Notes: a model not told the origin generated them from the letters alone. A DNA stretch of 64,000 nt from Oscarella lobularis (GCF_947507565.1 NC_089177.1:2788648-2852647); one strand, 5' to 3'; numbered from the stretch's first letter, positions 11,320-22,368 are shown. Numbers and translations: made by a program.

Positions 11320-14267
11320 CTACAACAGCATTACCTTGTCTTGCTCTGATTTTCCTAACACCATTCTCCTAGGGGGACAAGACGAATACTCCTCTGACGA
11401 TTTCTGCTCTTGAATTAGAGCCAGAAAATCACTTGCCACGATTCGATCGCTGGGCTCATCCGCAATTGCTTGAAAGCAAATGTGCGCGAGAGCAGCATTA
11501 GCTATGGCACTCAGTTGTCGATGCCTCTGCCCAATGAGCGCTCCTTGACCAGAAAATATCTCAGCAACAGTCACTCCTAGACTGTAAATATCAGACTCGA
11601 TCGTTGATCGCAAATTCCGCCCATCTAAACGCTCTGGAGCCAAGTAATTAGCACTCAGCCCACCAGCTGATGTTGAAGCTCCAAGAAAGTGAGCTGCACC
11701 GAGATCACCCACTTTTGCCGCCATTCCCCTCGTAATCATGACATTTGACGGTCGAATGTCACAGTGAATACAAGGCGTTGGCTTCAGCTGGTGCATGTGA
11801 GCTATGCCACAGCACGTGCCTTCGGCTAAATCTATCTGCTCTCTGCATGTTAGATAGCCGGCTGCGTGACGGTGAGCAGCATCAAAGACTTCGCTCATAG
11901 ATGCCTCCAGCAGCTCCATGACAATTTGAATTGGATCTCCTTCAATGACCGTTGTACCGCAAACGTGCACAATGTTGGGATGCCGTATGCGAGTGGACAC
12001 CGACAGCTCCTGCATGAAAAGCTTTTTGTTGTGAGGACTTTCAAGAATTTTGTGAAATCGCTTGACAGCAACTGGCAATCTTTGCCACATGCCCAGGTGC
12101 ACATCTAGAGAAAATGATTATTACTTAGGTAGATGATAGAGGACAAGTCAATATACCTCCGAATGAACCTCCTCCTAGTTTTCGTTTTGACACTGAAACG
12201 CTGTCTAAGTTAATTTGGGACAACTCGGCCATTTCATCAATCTGCTTCTTGTATTCTTCGTTCTCACTTTTGACCATAGACAACTTTTTCTTAAACCAGT
12301 CATTTTGCTGATCATCATTCAAAATTTGCTTTTGTAACTGAATATTGTTCGTTCTCAATTCGTCGTTCTTTTTCATCATAATAGCTAGTTTTGCTCTCTC
12401 TTCATCAAGCCTTTCGTCACTTTTCTTTACACTATCAGCCAATTTCGTTTGCAGTTCTTCCCGTTCCTTCTCTGCAGTTTGTAAACAAGCGCTGAGCTGT
12501 GACTTCTCCGCCTGAACAGTACTTAGCAGCTCTCTCAGTCGTTTAACTTCATCGATGTCTACGCGCTGCTCATCTTTCTCTTTCTTTTTGCGACCAGCTG
12601 CTGCAAGTAGCCGCTTCTTACATTCTACTATATCTTTCTCATTGAGAACACTTTCACCATGAAGTTCAGAATTGTTTTTTCCTGAGCGAGTCTCTTGACT
12701 CTTCGCCTTTTCAAATATGGCCTTCTGCTGTCTTTGAACGTATGAGTCGTGCTGTCCTCTACTGTTATCAATACCAGCTGCTTGACTGTCCTTCTCTTTC
12801 TTTTTGCAAGCAGCTATTACTATAAAATCCTTCTGATTAGAAAGACTTTCACCCTGAAGTTCAGCATGGGTTTTTACTGAGCGAGTCTCTTGACTCTTCG
12901 CCTTTTTAAATAATATGGCTTTCAATTCTCCTTGTAAGTATTCGTGCTGCCTCCTACTGATGTCAACACCAGTTGGTTGGCCGTCCTTATCTTTCTTTTT
13001 GCAAGCAGCTGCTAGCAGCTGCTTCTGCTTCTGCTCTTCAACTAGGTCCTTTGTGTTTATACCAGGCAAAGAAAGTCCGCCTGGCATATGGCCCCTCTCA
13101 ACCAAAGGATGCCATGCTGTTTTCTTCCCGTCTCTCTCATTTCTACTGAATTTTGCAGCGACTAATGCTGAGTGACTTCTAAGTTTTTCTTTTTCATCTC
13201 TGATATCTGGAAGTGGTAAGACACTTCCCAAAGGAAGATAGACCTTAGGTCCACCATGCTGCGCTTTAAACTGTGTATGCTTCTGAGCCGATATTCCTCC
13301 TAAGCCAACAACTGCAGCAGACTGCGAATCCTAAAAAAACAATTCAGAATGCCATCAATTTCATCCTTTAGATTTGCTTACAGCTTCAATGCCAACGATT
13401 GGCCTTAAAGTTTGACCAGATTGACCTGGCACTGGATAATACGCGTTGCCTGTCCAGCGAATGATGCCTTCAAACGTCTGACCACTGTCCGAGAAAAACA
13501 GCACTCTTGATCCAACCGTTGCTCGTATTTTTTCTTCTTTCTTCTTTTGAGCTTTTGACTTCATTTGCATTTGATGCTGTTTTTGTTTTTCATTCGCTTT
13601 CTGCAGCCGTTCAGCCGATCCTCTGCACGCTTCCATTACTTTTGCAACAAACTCAGACTCGTCATAGGATAAGCGTAGTTTGTCAAATGAGACGAAGATC
13701 CCGCAATCAGGTGGACATGAGAAGTAGGAAATGCCATGCATTGATCCGTCCACATTGCCCTGAGGTGGCTCAACCTAAAAATAAAAAGCGATGCACAAAA
13801 GAAAAGACAATCGCTTTGTTGGAACGTACCAATAATTCAACGCCAAAGAATATTCCGTGACCCAAGGTTTCAACGGTGCCTTCGTACCAGATGACGCCGG
13901 GAAGCTCGCGATTGTCTTTCATTTGAACGAATACTTTTGAGTCGACCGTAAACGACGCTTCGGCTTCGAAAAGATTGCCGTGGTGTCCGTGGTATGCTCT
14001 AAAGCGATCTGAGGAAGACTGGAGTGGCAGGAGAAGAGCAAACTGTTTATCCGTGAGTTTTGCTAGACTTTCGGTAGGACAAGCGACCAGGTCGCCAGGA
14101 GATGCAACAGAACGAAAAGCAAGTTGCTGCGACTGATCATCTCTTATAAGAAGATCCCCTCTAAGAAAAGCTACAAACGCGGTCGCTTTGTTTCTTTCGA
14201 CGAGCGACGAATCGAACTTCCAGCCGTCCACGTCCTCCAGAAGAAGAAACTTTTCCGTCTGCGCCAT
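11320..14267 (-). CDS. chimeric CAP-Gly-coiled-coil-kinase protein (CYLD N-half fused to RIPK/TKL-like kinase)
   Basis: Four exons: 14267-13830, 13774-13382, 13330-12157, 12104-11320; 929 aa, closed in frame. Exons 1-2 are near-copies of CYLD exons 1-2, including [12 protein letters not shown]-Gly 1 and the short CAP-Gly 2. Exon 3 starts like CYLD exon 3 ([26 protein letters not shown]). It then carries two to three degenerate ~60-residue repeats (KKKEKD, AKSQETRSGK, NEKD) and a long coiled coil (~480-655). The kinase begins near 660: loop LGGGSFGG, VAVKRF, a catalytic loop HCDIRPSNV, DLGAA in place of DFG, and LAPERLDG. The active-site Lys, HxD Asp and DxG Asp are all present, so activity is plausible. 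The kinase most resembles the kinase of the next gene, sharing the phase-1 intron right after the glycine loop. No USP domain follows. I know of no standard family with this architecture. Confidence 0.9.
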
Positions 14268-14283
14268 CTTGAACGTCTGACTC

Positions 14284-14297
14284 GCGAGCACGTGACT
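14284..14297. promoter_or_regulatory. extended E-box upstream of the chimeric kinase gene
   Basis: GCGAGCACGTGACT lies 17 bases upstream of the ATG at 14267, probably inherited from the CYLD promoter with the duplicated 5' exons. Confidence 0.45.
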
Positions 14298-14473
14298 TTG
14301 CCATAAGATAAATCATTGATCTGTTACAAACAAACTTTCTTTATTGACAAAATTGATAAACAAATCTCAAAGCTAGCCTTTTCCTAGAGCTTTATCTAAA
14401 GACGAAATCTCAGAAAGAACACAACAACAACACAATCAAACTCATGCAACAAATTATCACAAGTTACAGTTAC

Positions 14474-16216
14474 TCATTTCAACTCAATCAACCTGACACT
14501 CTCACTTCTGACCTTTCCAATTACCACTCTTTTCAATGGACACGAAATATACTTCTCTTTTACTTTCTGCTGGCAGACACTCTCTAGCAATTGAACTGCA
14601 GTCAATCTCTCTTCTGGTTGTTCAGCAACAGCTTGCATACAGACATCCTGTAGATCGTCATCCTGAATCATCCGTATCTGCATGTACCTCTCGCTCTTAT
14701 TAGCAGCCTTGCCACAAAACAGTTCAATCAGAGTCACGCCTAGACTGTATACATCTGAACTAATGGTAGATCTGCCAAACGTTGGTCGTTCAGGAGCAAT
14801 GTAGTGAGGACTGAGCGGACCTGCTGACGTCGAAGATCCAATAGCGTGAGCAGCTCCCAGATCTCCCACCTTGGCAACCATTCCTCGAGTAATCAAGATA
14901 TTCGATGATCTGATGTCGCAGTGTATGTATTTCTGCTGATGGAGATAGGATATTCCACTGCAGATGTTCTCACTCAAATCAATCTGCTCGCGAAAGACAA
15001 GACTCTGGCCAGATTCAAATTCAAGCACGTCAACCATCGACGCTTCGAGCATTTCCATAATAATCTGAATAGGATTTCTCTCAATCGTAGTCACCCCACA
15101 AACCTGAACAATATTTGGATGACGAAAACGAGCTGAAAGGGCTATTTCTTGCAAAAACAATTTCTCGTAGTACTGTTGCCCCTGTAGCGCAGCGTGAAAT
15201 TTCTTTACAGCCACATGAGCTCCCTTCCACACGCCCATGTAGACATCTACAAAAAATATTACTCCAAATGTAAAGGTCATTTTATAGATTCGATGCTAAC
15301 CTGCAAATGATCCACTTCCCAGCTTCGTTTCCAAGATTTCTACCTCATCTGGTTGAATCCTGATGCTGTCAATATATTCGTCTTGGAGCGTCTTCTGCAT
15401 TTTTTCGTTCTCAGCTTTCAATTCCAGTTTCAGTTTTCTCTTATCTGCTTCCGCTGATCTAAGATCCTGCTGTCTCGCCGCTCTTTCATTTTCAACTTCC
15501 TTTTCCAATTTCTCTTTCTCTTTGAGCTCAAACGAAAGTAGTTGCGCCAATCGCTCCTTTTCGACGCTGGACCGTTCCAATTGAGTCCTAAGCATATCCC
15601 TTTCCTCTCGAAGCGTCTCCAGCTGTCTTTTTGCCTCGTTATAACAAACGGCACTGCCGTTCAAACGAAGCGTCAGCCAGTCCACCGTCGCCCGAAGCTC
15701 GCCGACTTCGCCGACGTGCCGTCTTAGCGACCCCTCGTCTCGACCCTCCAGTCGATCGCACAGGGCCCGAAGGAGTCGATCGAGTTGGGACGTGCGGGGA
15801 GTCCAATTGGACAGATACGGCAGATCTGTGACAACAATAGGGTCTTCATATCTATGCCCAGACGAGGAGGACTCCGCAGGCATTCGTATCATGAGCGTAG
15901 GAGGTTCGTCTGGATAGCGCCTGCCAACCTTTAGGATCACCTCACAGCTCCATTCGTTTCCTTCGAGCGGATGTAACGATATAGGGCCCGTGAGTGCGGC
16001 AAACGACGGTTCCGACGTAAAGACGGCCCAGTCGCCTTCCTCCGGACAGTTGACCACCGGACATCGGCCCATAGAGCAAAAGAGCTTGTATTCCGTCAAT
16101 GCCTGGCAAAGATCGTTCTCGGCGCGTTGCTCGTTTGCGAAACCTTTCAATGCTTCCTTGAGGGCTGCTCCTAATTGTACGGCGGACGACGTTTCGTCTC
16201 CTGGATCGAACGACAT
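14474..16216 (-). CDS. UEV-coiled-coil-RIPK/TKL-like kinase
   Basis: Two exons: 16216-15301 and 15246-14474; 562 aa, closed in frame. Residues ~1-160 look like a ubiquitin-E2-variant (UEV) fold: LTGPISLHP, CEVILKVGRRYPDEPPTLMI, and DLPYLSNWTPRTSQLDRLL. The last block resembles the TSG101 segment after the position where an active E2 has its Cys; no such Cys is seen. A coiled coil covers ~165-295 (many KEKLEKEVENERA-like heptads). The kinase starts with LGSGSFAG, then VAVKKF, HCDIRSSNILI, DLGAA, IAPERPTFG and SDVYSLGVTLIELF. The only intron splits the gene right after the glycine loop in phase 1, as in the chimeric neighbour. Both kinases end with a shared tail (SCPLKRVVIGK here). Likely a ubiquitin-binding TKL kinase; substrates are unknown. 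Confidence 0.85.
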
Positions 16217-16414
16217 CGTCTTTCGCCAACTGCCGGGTTCACAACCGTGATTTAGTCTAATTGCATCCTGTTTTTATTGGGCGAAGAACGAAAAGGGAAG
16301 CGCGAGGAAACCCGGTAAACAACAGGAGGTAGTAAACACGTAAACTCTGCACGTAAACACTCGACGAGCCTAACGCACGCACGCACGCAACGCCAGTGAA
16401 ACTCCGCTCGAAAA

Positions 16415-19353
16415 ATGGGCAAAAAACATAAGAAGCATCATCACCGGTCTAACATTCTTGCACCGGAGGGTACGCTACACTTGGAGGATTCTCTAGAATG
16501 ATTCGTTTGTGCAGCGAACGAGCCAAAACCGCTGAAACTCGTTCTAAAAATGGGCAGCGGCGCTTCCAGCCGAGTCGTTTCTCCTTCTCCGCCGCCTCCA
16601 CCACCAACGTCGACCTTCAGCGTCCCGTCGCGACGCATCGACGTCGCAGAATCGTTTTCCCGCGCCGAGAAGAAGAAAAAGAAGAAAAAGAAAAAGACGA
16701 AGTCGACGACGGTCGTCGAATCGCCGCCACCGCCGCAACCGATGCTTTCCGAACCGCCGCTTCAATTCCCATCGCCTGGAATCGACTACTCGATCGTCCA
16801 CAGAGTCCAGAAACACAAGCACAAACACCACAGACCCAAACACAAAAAACGGGAGATGTTAGACTCGAGCGCTCCCACGACGGATTTAGGCGGCGGGGAT
16901 AGTGGCCTGGGGAGGAGGACTTCGTTGGGAGAATCGCTGAAGCTTCGAATACCGTCGATACCCATGACAATGACTGGAATGGAGAGATACACAAGTAGTA
17001 GTAGTTCTGGGTGAGTCAGTGTAAGGACAAATCTTTTTTATATACGTGTGTTCTTGATAGAGCTATGGAGATGCCCATGGAGATGTTGGCTACGAATCGA
17101 CCGGATCGAATGAAGGGTACCGTACGTGTAGGCCCCTAATGAATCGATCTTTTGAATTTTTCTTCAGATAAAAAGTTGAAGGCTGATCTTCTTCGTTATA
17201 TTTTTGCTTTACAGAGGTTTCGGTTGCACTGTTCGTTTAGTTTCTCTGTTCCTATTGTGCTGTGCTCTCAGGAAGGACGTCCATAAATTCTTTGCTATGC
17301 CCGTGAGCGACAGCTTTGCACCGGGCTATTCTCGCATTATCAAAAAGCCAATGGATTTCAAGAAATTGCGTACGAAAATCGACAAGTCTGCCTATAGTTC
17401 GGTTGACGATTTTAAGGCAAGTAGCGGATTATTGAAAATTTTTACTCACTGGGTCTCTCTGTACAGGATGATGTTGAATTAATGTGTGTAAACTGCACTG
17501 TGTACAATGGGCGCGATACGATCTACTATAGAGAGGCTGTCAAATTGTTAGCGCATGCCATCAAACTAATGAAAGTAAGATTGTTTCAACGTGACATCAA
17601 AATACTGATTTGTTTTCACCGCAGAATGATTTGAGTCCTGCTAAGCAAGTCATGCCGGCCTCTTTGTCTCTGGCAAACGCAACTGGCACTTCAACGAGAT
17701 CGACTAGAGGCGCGGACGAGGAAATTAATGTGACCGATGTTGACGGAACTGTAGATTCTCGTCTATGGCTTGGCATGCAAGGATCAAGGTTAAATTGGAG
17801 TGGAGCGTGATGACATGTACTGTATCGTGACATACTATAGACACTATGGCTTGTTAAATCCCTCAGAGAGCGTAACTCCCAACCTTGATGAAAATGCGGA
17901 CGAGATTGCTCAGCAAACGGCAGAAATGGCAGAGGAGGCAAGACTCAGAGTGAAACAGAAAGGAAACAAGGTCGACTGAGAGCTCTAAAACGAGTGTTCA
18001 TTAATTATTTTCGTTTATTAGATGGGCATCTTGCATTGTGCGGATGATGGCAGTACAAGACTGACCTTTTTAAATCCTGATGCAAATAAGGGTGAGCGAA
18101 TTGAATGCCTCCACATTATACTTCAGTTTATGCTCAGAGAATGCTTCCTCGGACGTTACTCTTGGCTCACTGGCTGGCGGTCTTCAACAAGGACGGAATC
18201 AGCTTGGTGGCGTTTCGGCGGAAAAGGGAAAGAAAGCACAAGGCGTTCCAGGTGAGAGGATAAGCGTAAAGGGAAAGCTAGGAACGCCATCGTTTGTTCC
18301 TCGCAGTGTCTTACCTGTTTTATGGGCCCTTTTCTTCTTTTGCACCCTTGGCCAATCCATATGAGAGAAAGGACATAGATGAGTTGGTGACGACGTATGG
18401 GGATAAGACAGGAGTTCAGTACGCCCAAAGGTACAGCGAGTGAGTACATGTATGTGTGTCTTGCTAGACGCTTCGGTTTCTCTCAGCCTGCAGAGATTCG
18501 TTGAGGATGCGTCTAGTCAGGCTCACGCTGTCGTCGCTGAGCTACTGACCAGCCTAACAGACGGCAAACACGCAGCTCTGATGAAGAAAAAGGCACCAAC
18601 TGAAGTACGCAATAGTCGTTTTGTTTTTTTGTGGTGTCTCAGATTATTTCTTCTCATTCGTTGCAGAAGATTAAACCTAGTAGAAGTGAAGAAAAGAAAG
18701 AGGACGCTAGCCTAGGCAAGGAGGCAGTTTTATTGTACACGAGTGGCATAAAATTTTATACCTTTAGACGTCAACATCGAGTCATTGTTGAGCCTAGAGA
18801 AAGAAGGTATTGACGTTTCATTTCTTACGGATATTGCTGGGAAATTGAATCCAGCTGAGTACGTTCAAATGCGCATTTCTTGGAACAATGTACACGTGCT
18901 TTTTTTAATTATTCAAGGTCAATGCAGCGTACTCTCGACGAAAACGCTCAGCGCCTCGACGACTTGCAGGACATTCAAAATAAACGTCTTGGTAGCAGTG
19001 CAGCTGGAGACGGTGCCATTGCTAGCGTATCGTCTGTAGAGAAAGAACTAGGTAGAATACATTGAAAGAGAAGTCTTTGTCTAAGATTCTTTTCTCAGGT
19101 TTGGAAATCGCGAAAAACTTGACTGATGCCATTGCAAAGGTACAGTACAGACTCTGATGCTTTCCCTTCCAGGCGATCTTTTTCTCCGTAGGTTGAGCCT
19201 AAGGAAGTTGTGCCCGCGGATGGAGTTGGACTCGCCCTTGGGCTAAGCAACAGCGGAGATGTGCCGCGCGAGAGCAGCAGCGTACCAGCCAACAGTGGTT
19301 TCTCCCTTTTAAAGCAGTTAGGATTGGATAGCGACGACGACGACGATGAATGA
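16415..19353 (+). CDS. BRD7/BRD9: bromodomain protein BRD7/BRD9 (BAF/PBAF subunit)
   Basis: Seventeen exons: 16415-16469, 16515-17010, 17061-17116, 17168-17216, 17272-17416, 17467-17574, 17625-17788, 17841-17970, 18022-18091, 18138-18251, 18307-18439, 18487-18604, 18667-18715, 18768-18858, 18918-19051, 19099-19139, 19192-19353; 704 aa, closed in frame. The N-terminus MGKKHKKHHH and KPLKLVLKMG are family hallmarks, followed by Lys-rich and Pro-rich stretches. The bromodomain (~203-300) shows KKLKADLLRYIFALQRKDV, FAPGYSRIIKKPMDF, and CVNCTVYNGRDTIYY with the acetyl-lysine-binding Asn. The DUF3512 region follows (TRLTFLNPDAN, VSYLFYGPFSSFAPLANP). The C-terminus is a poly-Asp tail. Two introns have GC donors (after 17416 and 18715). 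It reads acetylated histones in SWI/SNF complexes. Whether it is closer to BRD7 or BRD9 cannot be told by eye. Confidence 0.94.
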
Positions 19354-19477
19354 GTCTGTTGCACGCTCCTAGAACCATTTGCACAGAAACGGAAATTTAT
19401 TTTCCGTGGGTGACAGCAGTGAAACGTTTAGTTTATGCCACTATCTAGCAAGTGTTAAAATAAGGAGAGACATGTGC

Positions 19478-20593
19478 TCAGTCTCCGAGAACGTTGCCTT
19501 GTCCCCAGTCATGTCGACCGCCCCCGACGTTTGCGCTTGGATCTTGCCTTCGGCTAATTGGCGCTTGTCCAAAGCCGCCAATTGTTCGCCTGTTCGGTAG
19601 CCATTTGTACCTTGAAACCAGAGAAATTGATTTTTGACTACACATTACATTATTGCATACAGAAACTGGGGAGTGGAGAGAAAGGCTCTTCCACCAAAGT
19701 CCTGTGGATACTTGAACATGAGAAAGAAGTAGGCATGACCAGTAAAGATTCCGAGCAGTTCCTCTACGCCACTACAAGTGAATAAGAAGTTAGACTAACG
19801 TTAGAAGCCGTGTCTAAGATGTTAGCTTGCCCTCCTCTGAGCACCATTCCAAAGATTGTCAAAACCCAAGGAAAATACATAGCCTATTGATATTATGTAG
19901 GGATTGGTTGAAGTTCTGGGGATTTTTTCGGCACCTTAAATTGCATCCCAAACCAGAACTGCATAATCACGTCTTGATTCAATTGGCACCATACGTAAAT
20001 AACCGACATAACGAGAGAGTCCATTAGGAGCTACAACAGTAGTCTGAGACTCTAACGGGATGCTGGTGCTTCACTTACCCAGAGACCAACCAAGAGCCCT
20101 AACACCTGTATAGTAAACAAATATTAAACAGAAGCGCGTTTTCCAGTCTTTTATTTACCAGAAGTATTGCCCAATGAATGAGCACCATGAACAGATAATC
20201 CGCTGACCTGCCATCAAATACACCTGAAAAAAAAGCAATAACGTTCTGATTCTTTTTGACGAAGGTGTTCTACCGCTCTCTAGTCGTCTCGAATAGCTGT
20301 AGAGAAAGTAGAGATTCATTAGATAGTGAAAGCCAGTGGCAGGTGAGATCACGTAGAATACGGCGCACGTAAGCAAGCGCCAGATCTACTAGACACGTTT
20401 TCTATCAATTTTTGGGATTTAAGAGGAGTCGTACTTGGAATCGATATACAACTAATCCGTATTCGAGGATCATGTACAGAGGATTTAGAAGGCCAATTCG
20501 TCCAGCCAAAGGGAATAGAACACACAGGCTGAACCATACTCTGGTAACAATCGGGATGCCTTTGAACCATATTGCAATGTCTCCTTCAGCCAT
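19478..20593 (-). CDS. DERL1: Derlin-1, ER-associated degradation channel component
   Basis: Eight exons: 20593-20435, 20385-20274, 20223-20159, 20105-20079, 20030-19935, 19883-19831, 19771-19661, 19610-19478; 251 aa, the usual Derlin-1 length. Motifs run in family order: GDIAIWFKGIPIVTRVWF, ATGFHYLMNLYFLYSYSRRLE, GRSADYLFMVLIHW, VIYVWCQLNQDVIMQFWFG, YFPWVLTIFGM, GHAYFFLMFKYPQDFGGRAF and LSTPQFLYKWLP. The C-terminal SHP box-like end is GRHDWGQGNVLGD, which binds p97/VCP in the family. It is a rhomboid-fold, multi-pass ER membrane protein lacking protease residues. Exon 4 is a 27-nt microexon encoding nine residues. The intron after exon 6 uses a GC donor. Confidence 0.95.
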
Positions 20594-20667
20594 GATTCGC
20601 GAGAAGAAGGACACACACGAAAACACGTTACGTAGACAAGACGAAGCGCGCGTTAAGGTATTCATAC
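20594..20667. other. short DERL1 upstream region bordering the retrotransposon
   Basis: Only 74 bases separate the DERL1 start codon (minus strand) from the retrotransposon end. The element therefore lies directly in the DERL1 5' region, and its repeats may contribute to the promoter. No TATA box is evident. Confidence 0.4.
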
Positions 20668-20829
20668 CATTAATGACGGGTCGCTCGCTCTGCCGAATCC
20701 GGAAGAGTCTGCGGTGCGGGGGCGTGACCGCATCACGTGACGAGCCCGCCTGCGTCACGTAACGCCCCCTGCCTGGCGTTGCAGACAGCGCCGAGGCAGG
20801 GAGGTGGCCCGAAGGCAAAGCCACCGACC
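20668..20829 (-). repeat. split direct repeat B2 of the retrotransposon
   Basis: 162 bp starting cattaatgacgg (plus strand) and ending gccaccgacc. It appears identical to B1 at 20984-21145. It contains an E-box (tcacgtgac). Confidence 0.9.
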
Positions 20830-20882
20830 AGCCCTGAGATCACGCCATAGGCGGAACCTTCGAGGGAGGGGGGGACGGGGAG

Positions 20883-20986
20883 AAAAGAAAAACGTGCCCG
20901 CCGCTGTAGCTTCGAACGGCGTCTGCAGCCGCGCATGCCTCGCTGCGCGACGTCATTAACGGCGGTTAACTAGCATTAACCTTCAT
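20883..20986 (-). repeat. split direct repeat A2 of the retrotransposon
   Basis: 104 bp matching A1 at 25558-25661, from aaaagaaaaacgtgcc to taaccttcat. It abuts and overlaps B1 by three bases at 20984-20986. Confidence 0.9.
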
Positions 20987-21145
20987 TAATGACGGGTCGC
21001 TCGCTCTGCCGAATCCGGAAGAGTCTGCGGTGCGGGGGCGTGACCGCATCACGTGACGAGCCCGCCTGCGTCACGTAACGCCCCCTGCCTGGCGTTGCAG
21101 ACAGCGCCGAGGCAGGGAGGTGGCCCGAAGGCAAAGCCACCGACC
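20984..21145 (-). repeat. split direct repeat B1 of the retrotransposon
   Basis: 162-bp copy of B2 located between the recombinase ORF and A2. Confidence 0.9.
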
Positions 21146-21270
21146 CATCCATCCTGCCTGCCTAGGCGCGTCCCCTTCGCTATGTGTTCTGCCCACGACG
21201 CGCGTGCCTGCCTACGTGTCTTCGCGCATGCGCCTGTCGCCTTTATTAGCGAAATCTCGTCAATTAGCCG

Positions 21271-22368
21271 CTAGCGCCGCGTCGTTCCAGGTTCGCCTGC
21301 GCTCGCCAAGCGAATATACCGTTTGTACGAATTGCTTTTCCATCGTCCCAGTGCCCGGATCGCTTCTTCCCCCTTTCCACTTCTCGCCGCCGCCGTTGCC
21401 GCTCCGATGCGTAAGCTGTGGCCTGATACTCGATCGGCGGGCATCCCTCTCGCTGTCAGCGCGCTTCGTATCGCCTGCGCAAAATGACGAGGCGTCAGCG
21501 GGTCCCCCCTGGGGAACTGGAAGAGCGGGCCCTCGCCCGCACCCCGCCGCGCCATGTACTGTAACAGCGCCGCTACGGGACATCGCCCCGCATGTTCTCG
21601 CCCCAAGAACACGTACGCTCCCTCGCCGAATTGATCCGTTTTTGAGAATTTGATGTGTAGCCTCGCCCAGGTCGGATCCTGTCGATTGTCGACGGCCACG
21701 TCCGACGCGGTTAGATTCCGATGCGGGCGGAACTCGCCGGGTGTCGATACCAGAAACTCAGCCGTGCGCAAGCAGCCGAAGAAACCAACGCAAACCGCTG
21801 CCCAGAGCATCGCCGATTCATAGCTGCTACGGCTCTTCTTCCACTCCTCTCGCACGCACTCCAACATTTTTTCGTCGAACGGGAGGCGAGTATCACCTCC
21901 GCCGGCTCCCCGTTCCGCCTGCTCCCTTTGAATCCCACGCACGACAAGGGACAGCCGCGGCGGCCGTGGGGTGAGAGGGTCCCCCAGTCCCTCCTCCACG
22001 TGAAGGTTGCGTACCGCCGACAGGTAAGCTCGTATTGTCGCCGCAAGCAGACCCTCTTCAGCGAGTGCAGCTGCAAATAAGCATAGTGTATTTTCGTTAG
22101 TAGGCAATCCAGTGATCCCCGCGCGCTCGCAGAAGTCAAGATAACGGCGTTGTCCTGCGGAGTAAGCCTTCCTTGTGCCGCTCGCCAGCCCCTTGCTCAA
22201 ATAGCGCCGACGAGCCTCCTCCAACTGTCCGACGTCCAGCGGGGGTCGGATTCCGCCAGCTCGTCGAGCGCCGACACGATTTCGCTGGGGAGCGCGATCT
22301 CGCTCCACTTGCCGACCTGCGAAGACAACCGGTGAGCTTCGCCCCGTGATAATGCGTCGGCGGCCCAA
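21271..22368 (-). CDS. retrotransposon tyrosine recombinase
   Basis: A 365-codon open frame with the tyrosine-recombinase (phage-integrase-like) fold. It has a SAM-like N-terminal core-binding part (LASGTRKAYSAGQRRYLDFC). The first catalytic Arg is in GFFGCLRTAEFL, the HxxR box is GHSLRIGAATAAARSG and the nucleophile Tyr is in SNSYKRYIR. All catalytic positions are intact. The frame overlaps the RT frame by 172 nt and its first codon is not ATG, so the true start is unclear. It would join the circular cDNA into the genome. Confidence 0.9.
   Translation of the reverse strand: MGRRRIITGRSSPVVFAGRQVERDRAPQRNRVGARRAGGIRPPLDVGQLEEARRRYLSKGLASGTRKAYSAGQRRYLDFCERAGITGLPTNENTLCLFAAALAEEGLLAATIRAYLSAVRNLHVEEGLGDPLTPRPPRLSLVVRGIQREQAERGAGGGDTRLPFDEKMLECVREEWKKSRSSYESAMLWAAVCVGFFGCLRTAEFLVSTPGEFRPHRNLTASDVAVDNRQDPTWARLHIKFSKTDQFGEGAYVFLGREHAGRCPVAALLQYMARRGAGEGPLFQFPRGDPLTPRHFAQAIRSALTARGMPADRVSGHSLRIGAATAAARSGKGEEAIRALGRWKSNSYKRYIRLASAGEPGTTRR

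Noticed and set aside
16544-16994. minus-strand Arg/Ser-rich frames over BRD7/9 exon 2
   Set aside because: They arise from the Pro/Lys low-complexity coding sequence of BRD7/9 on the other strand.
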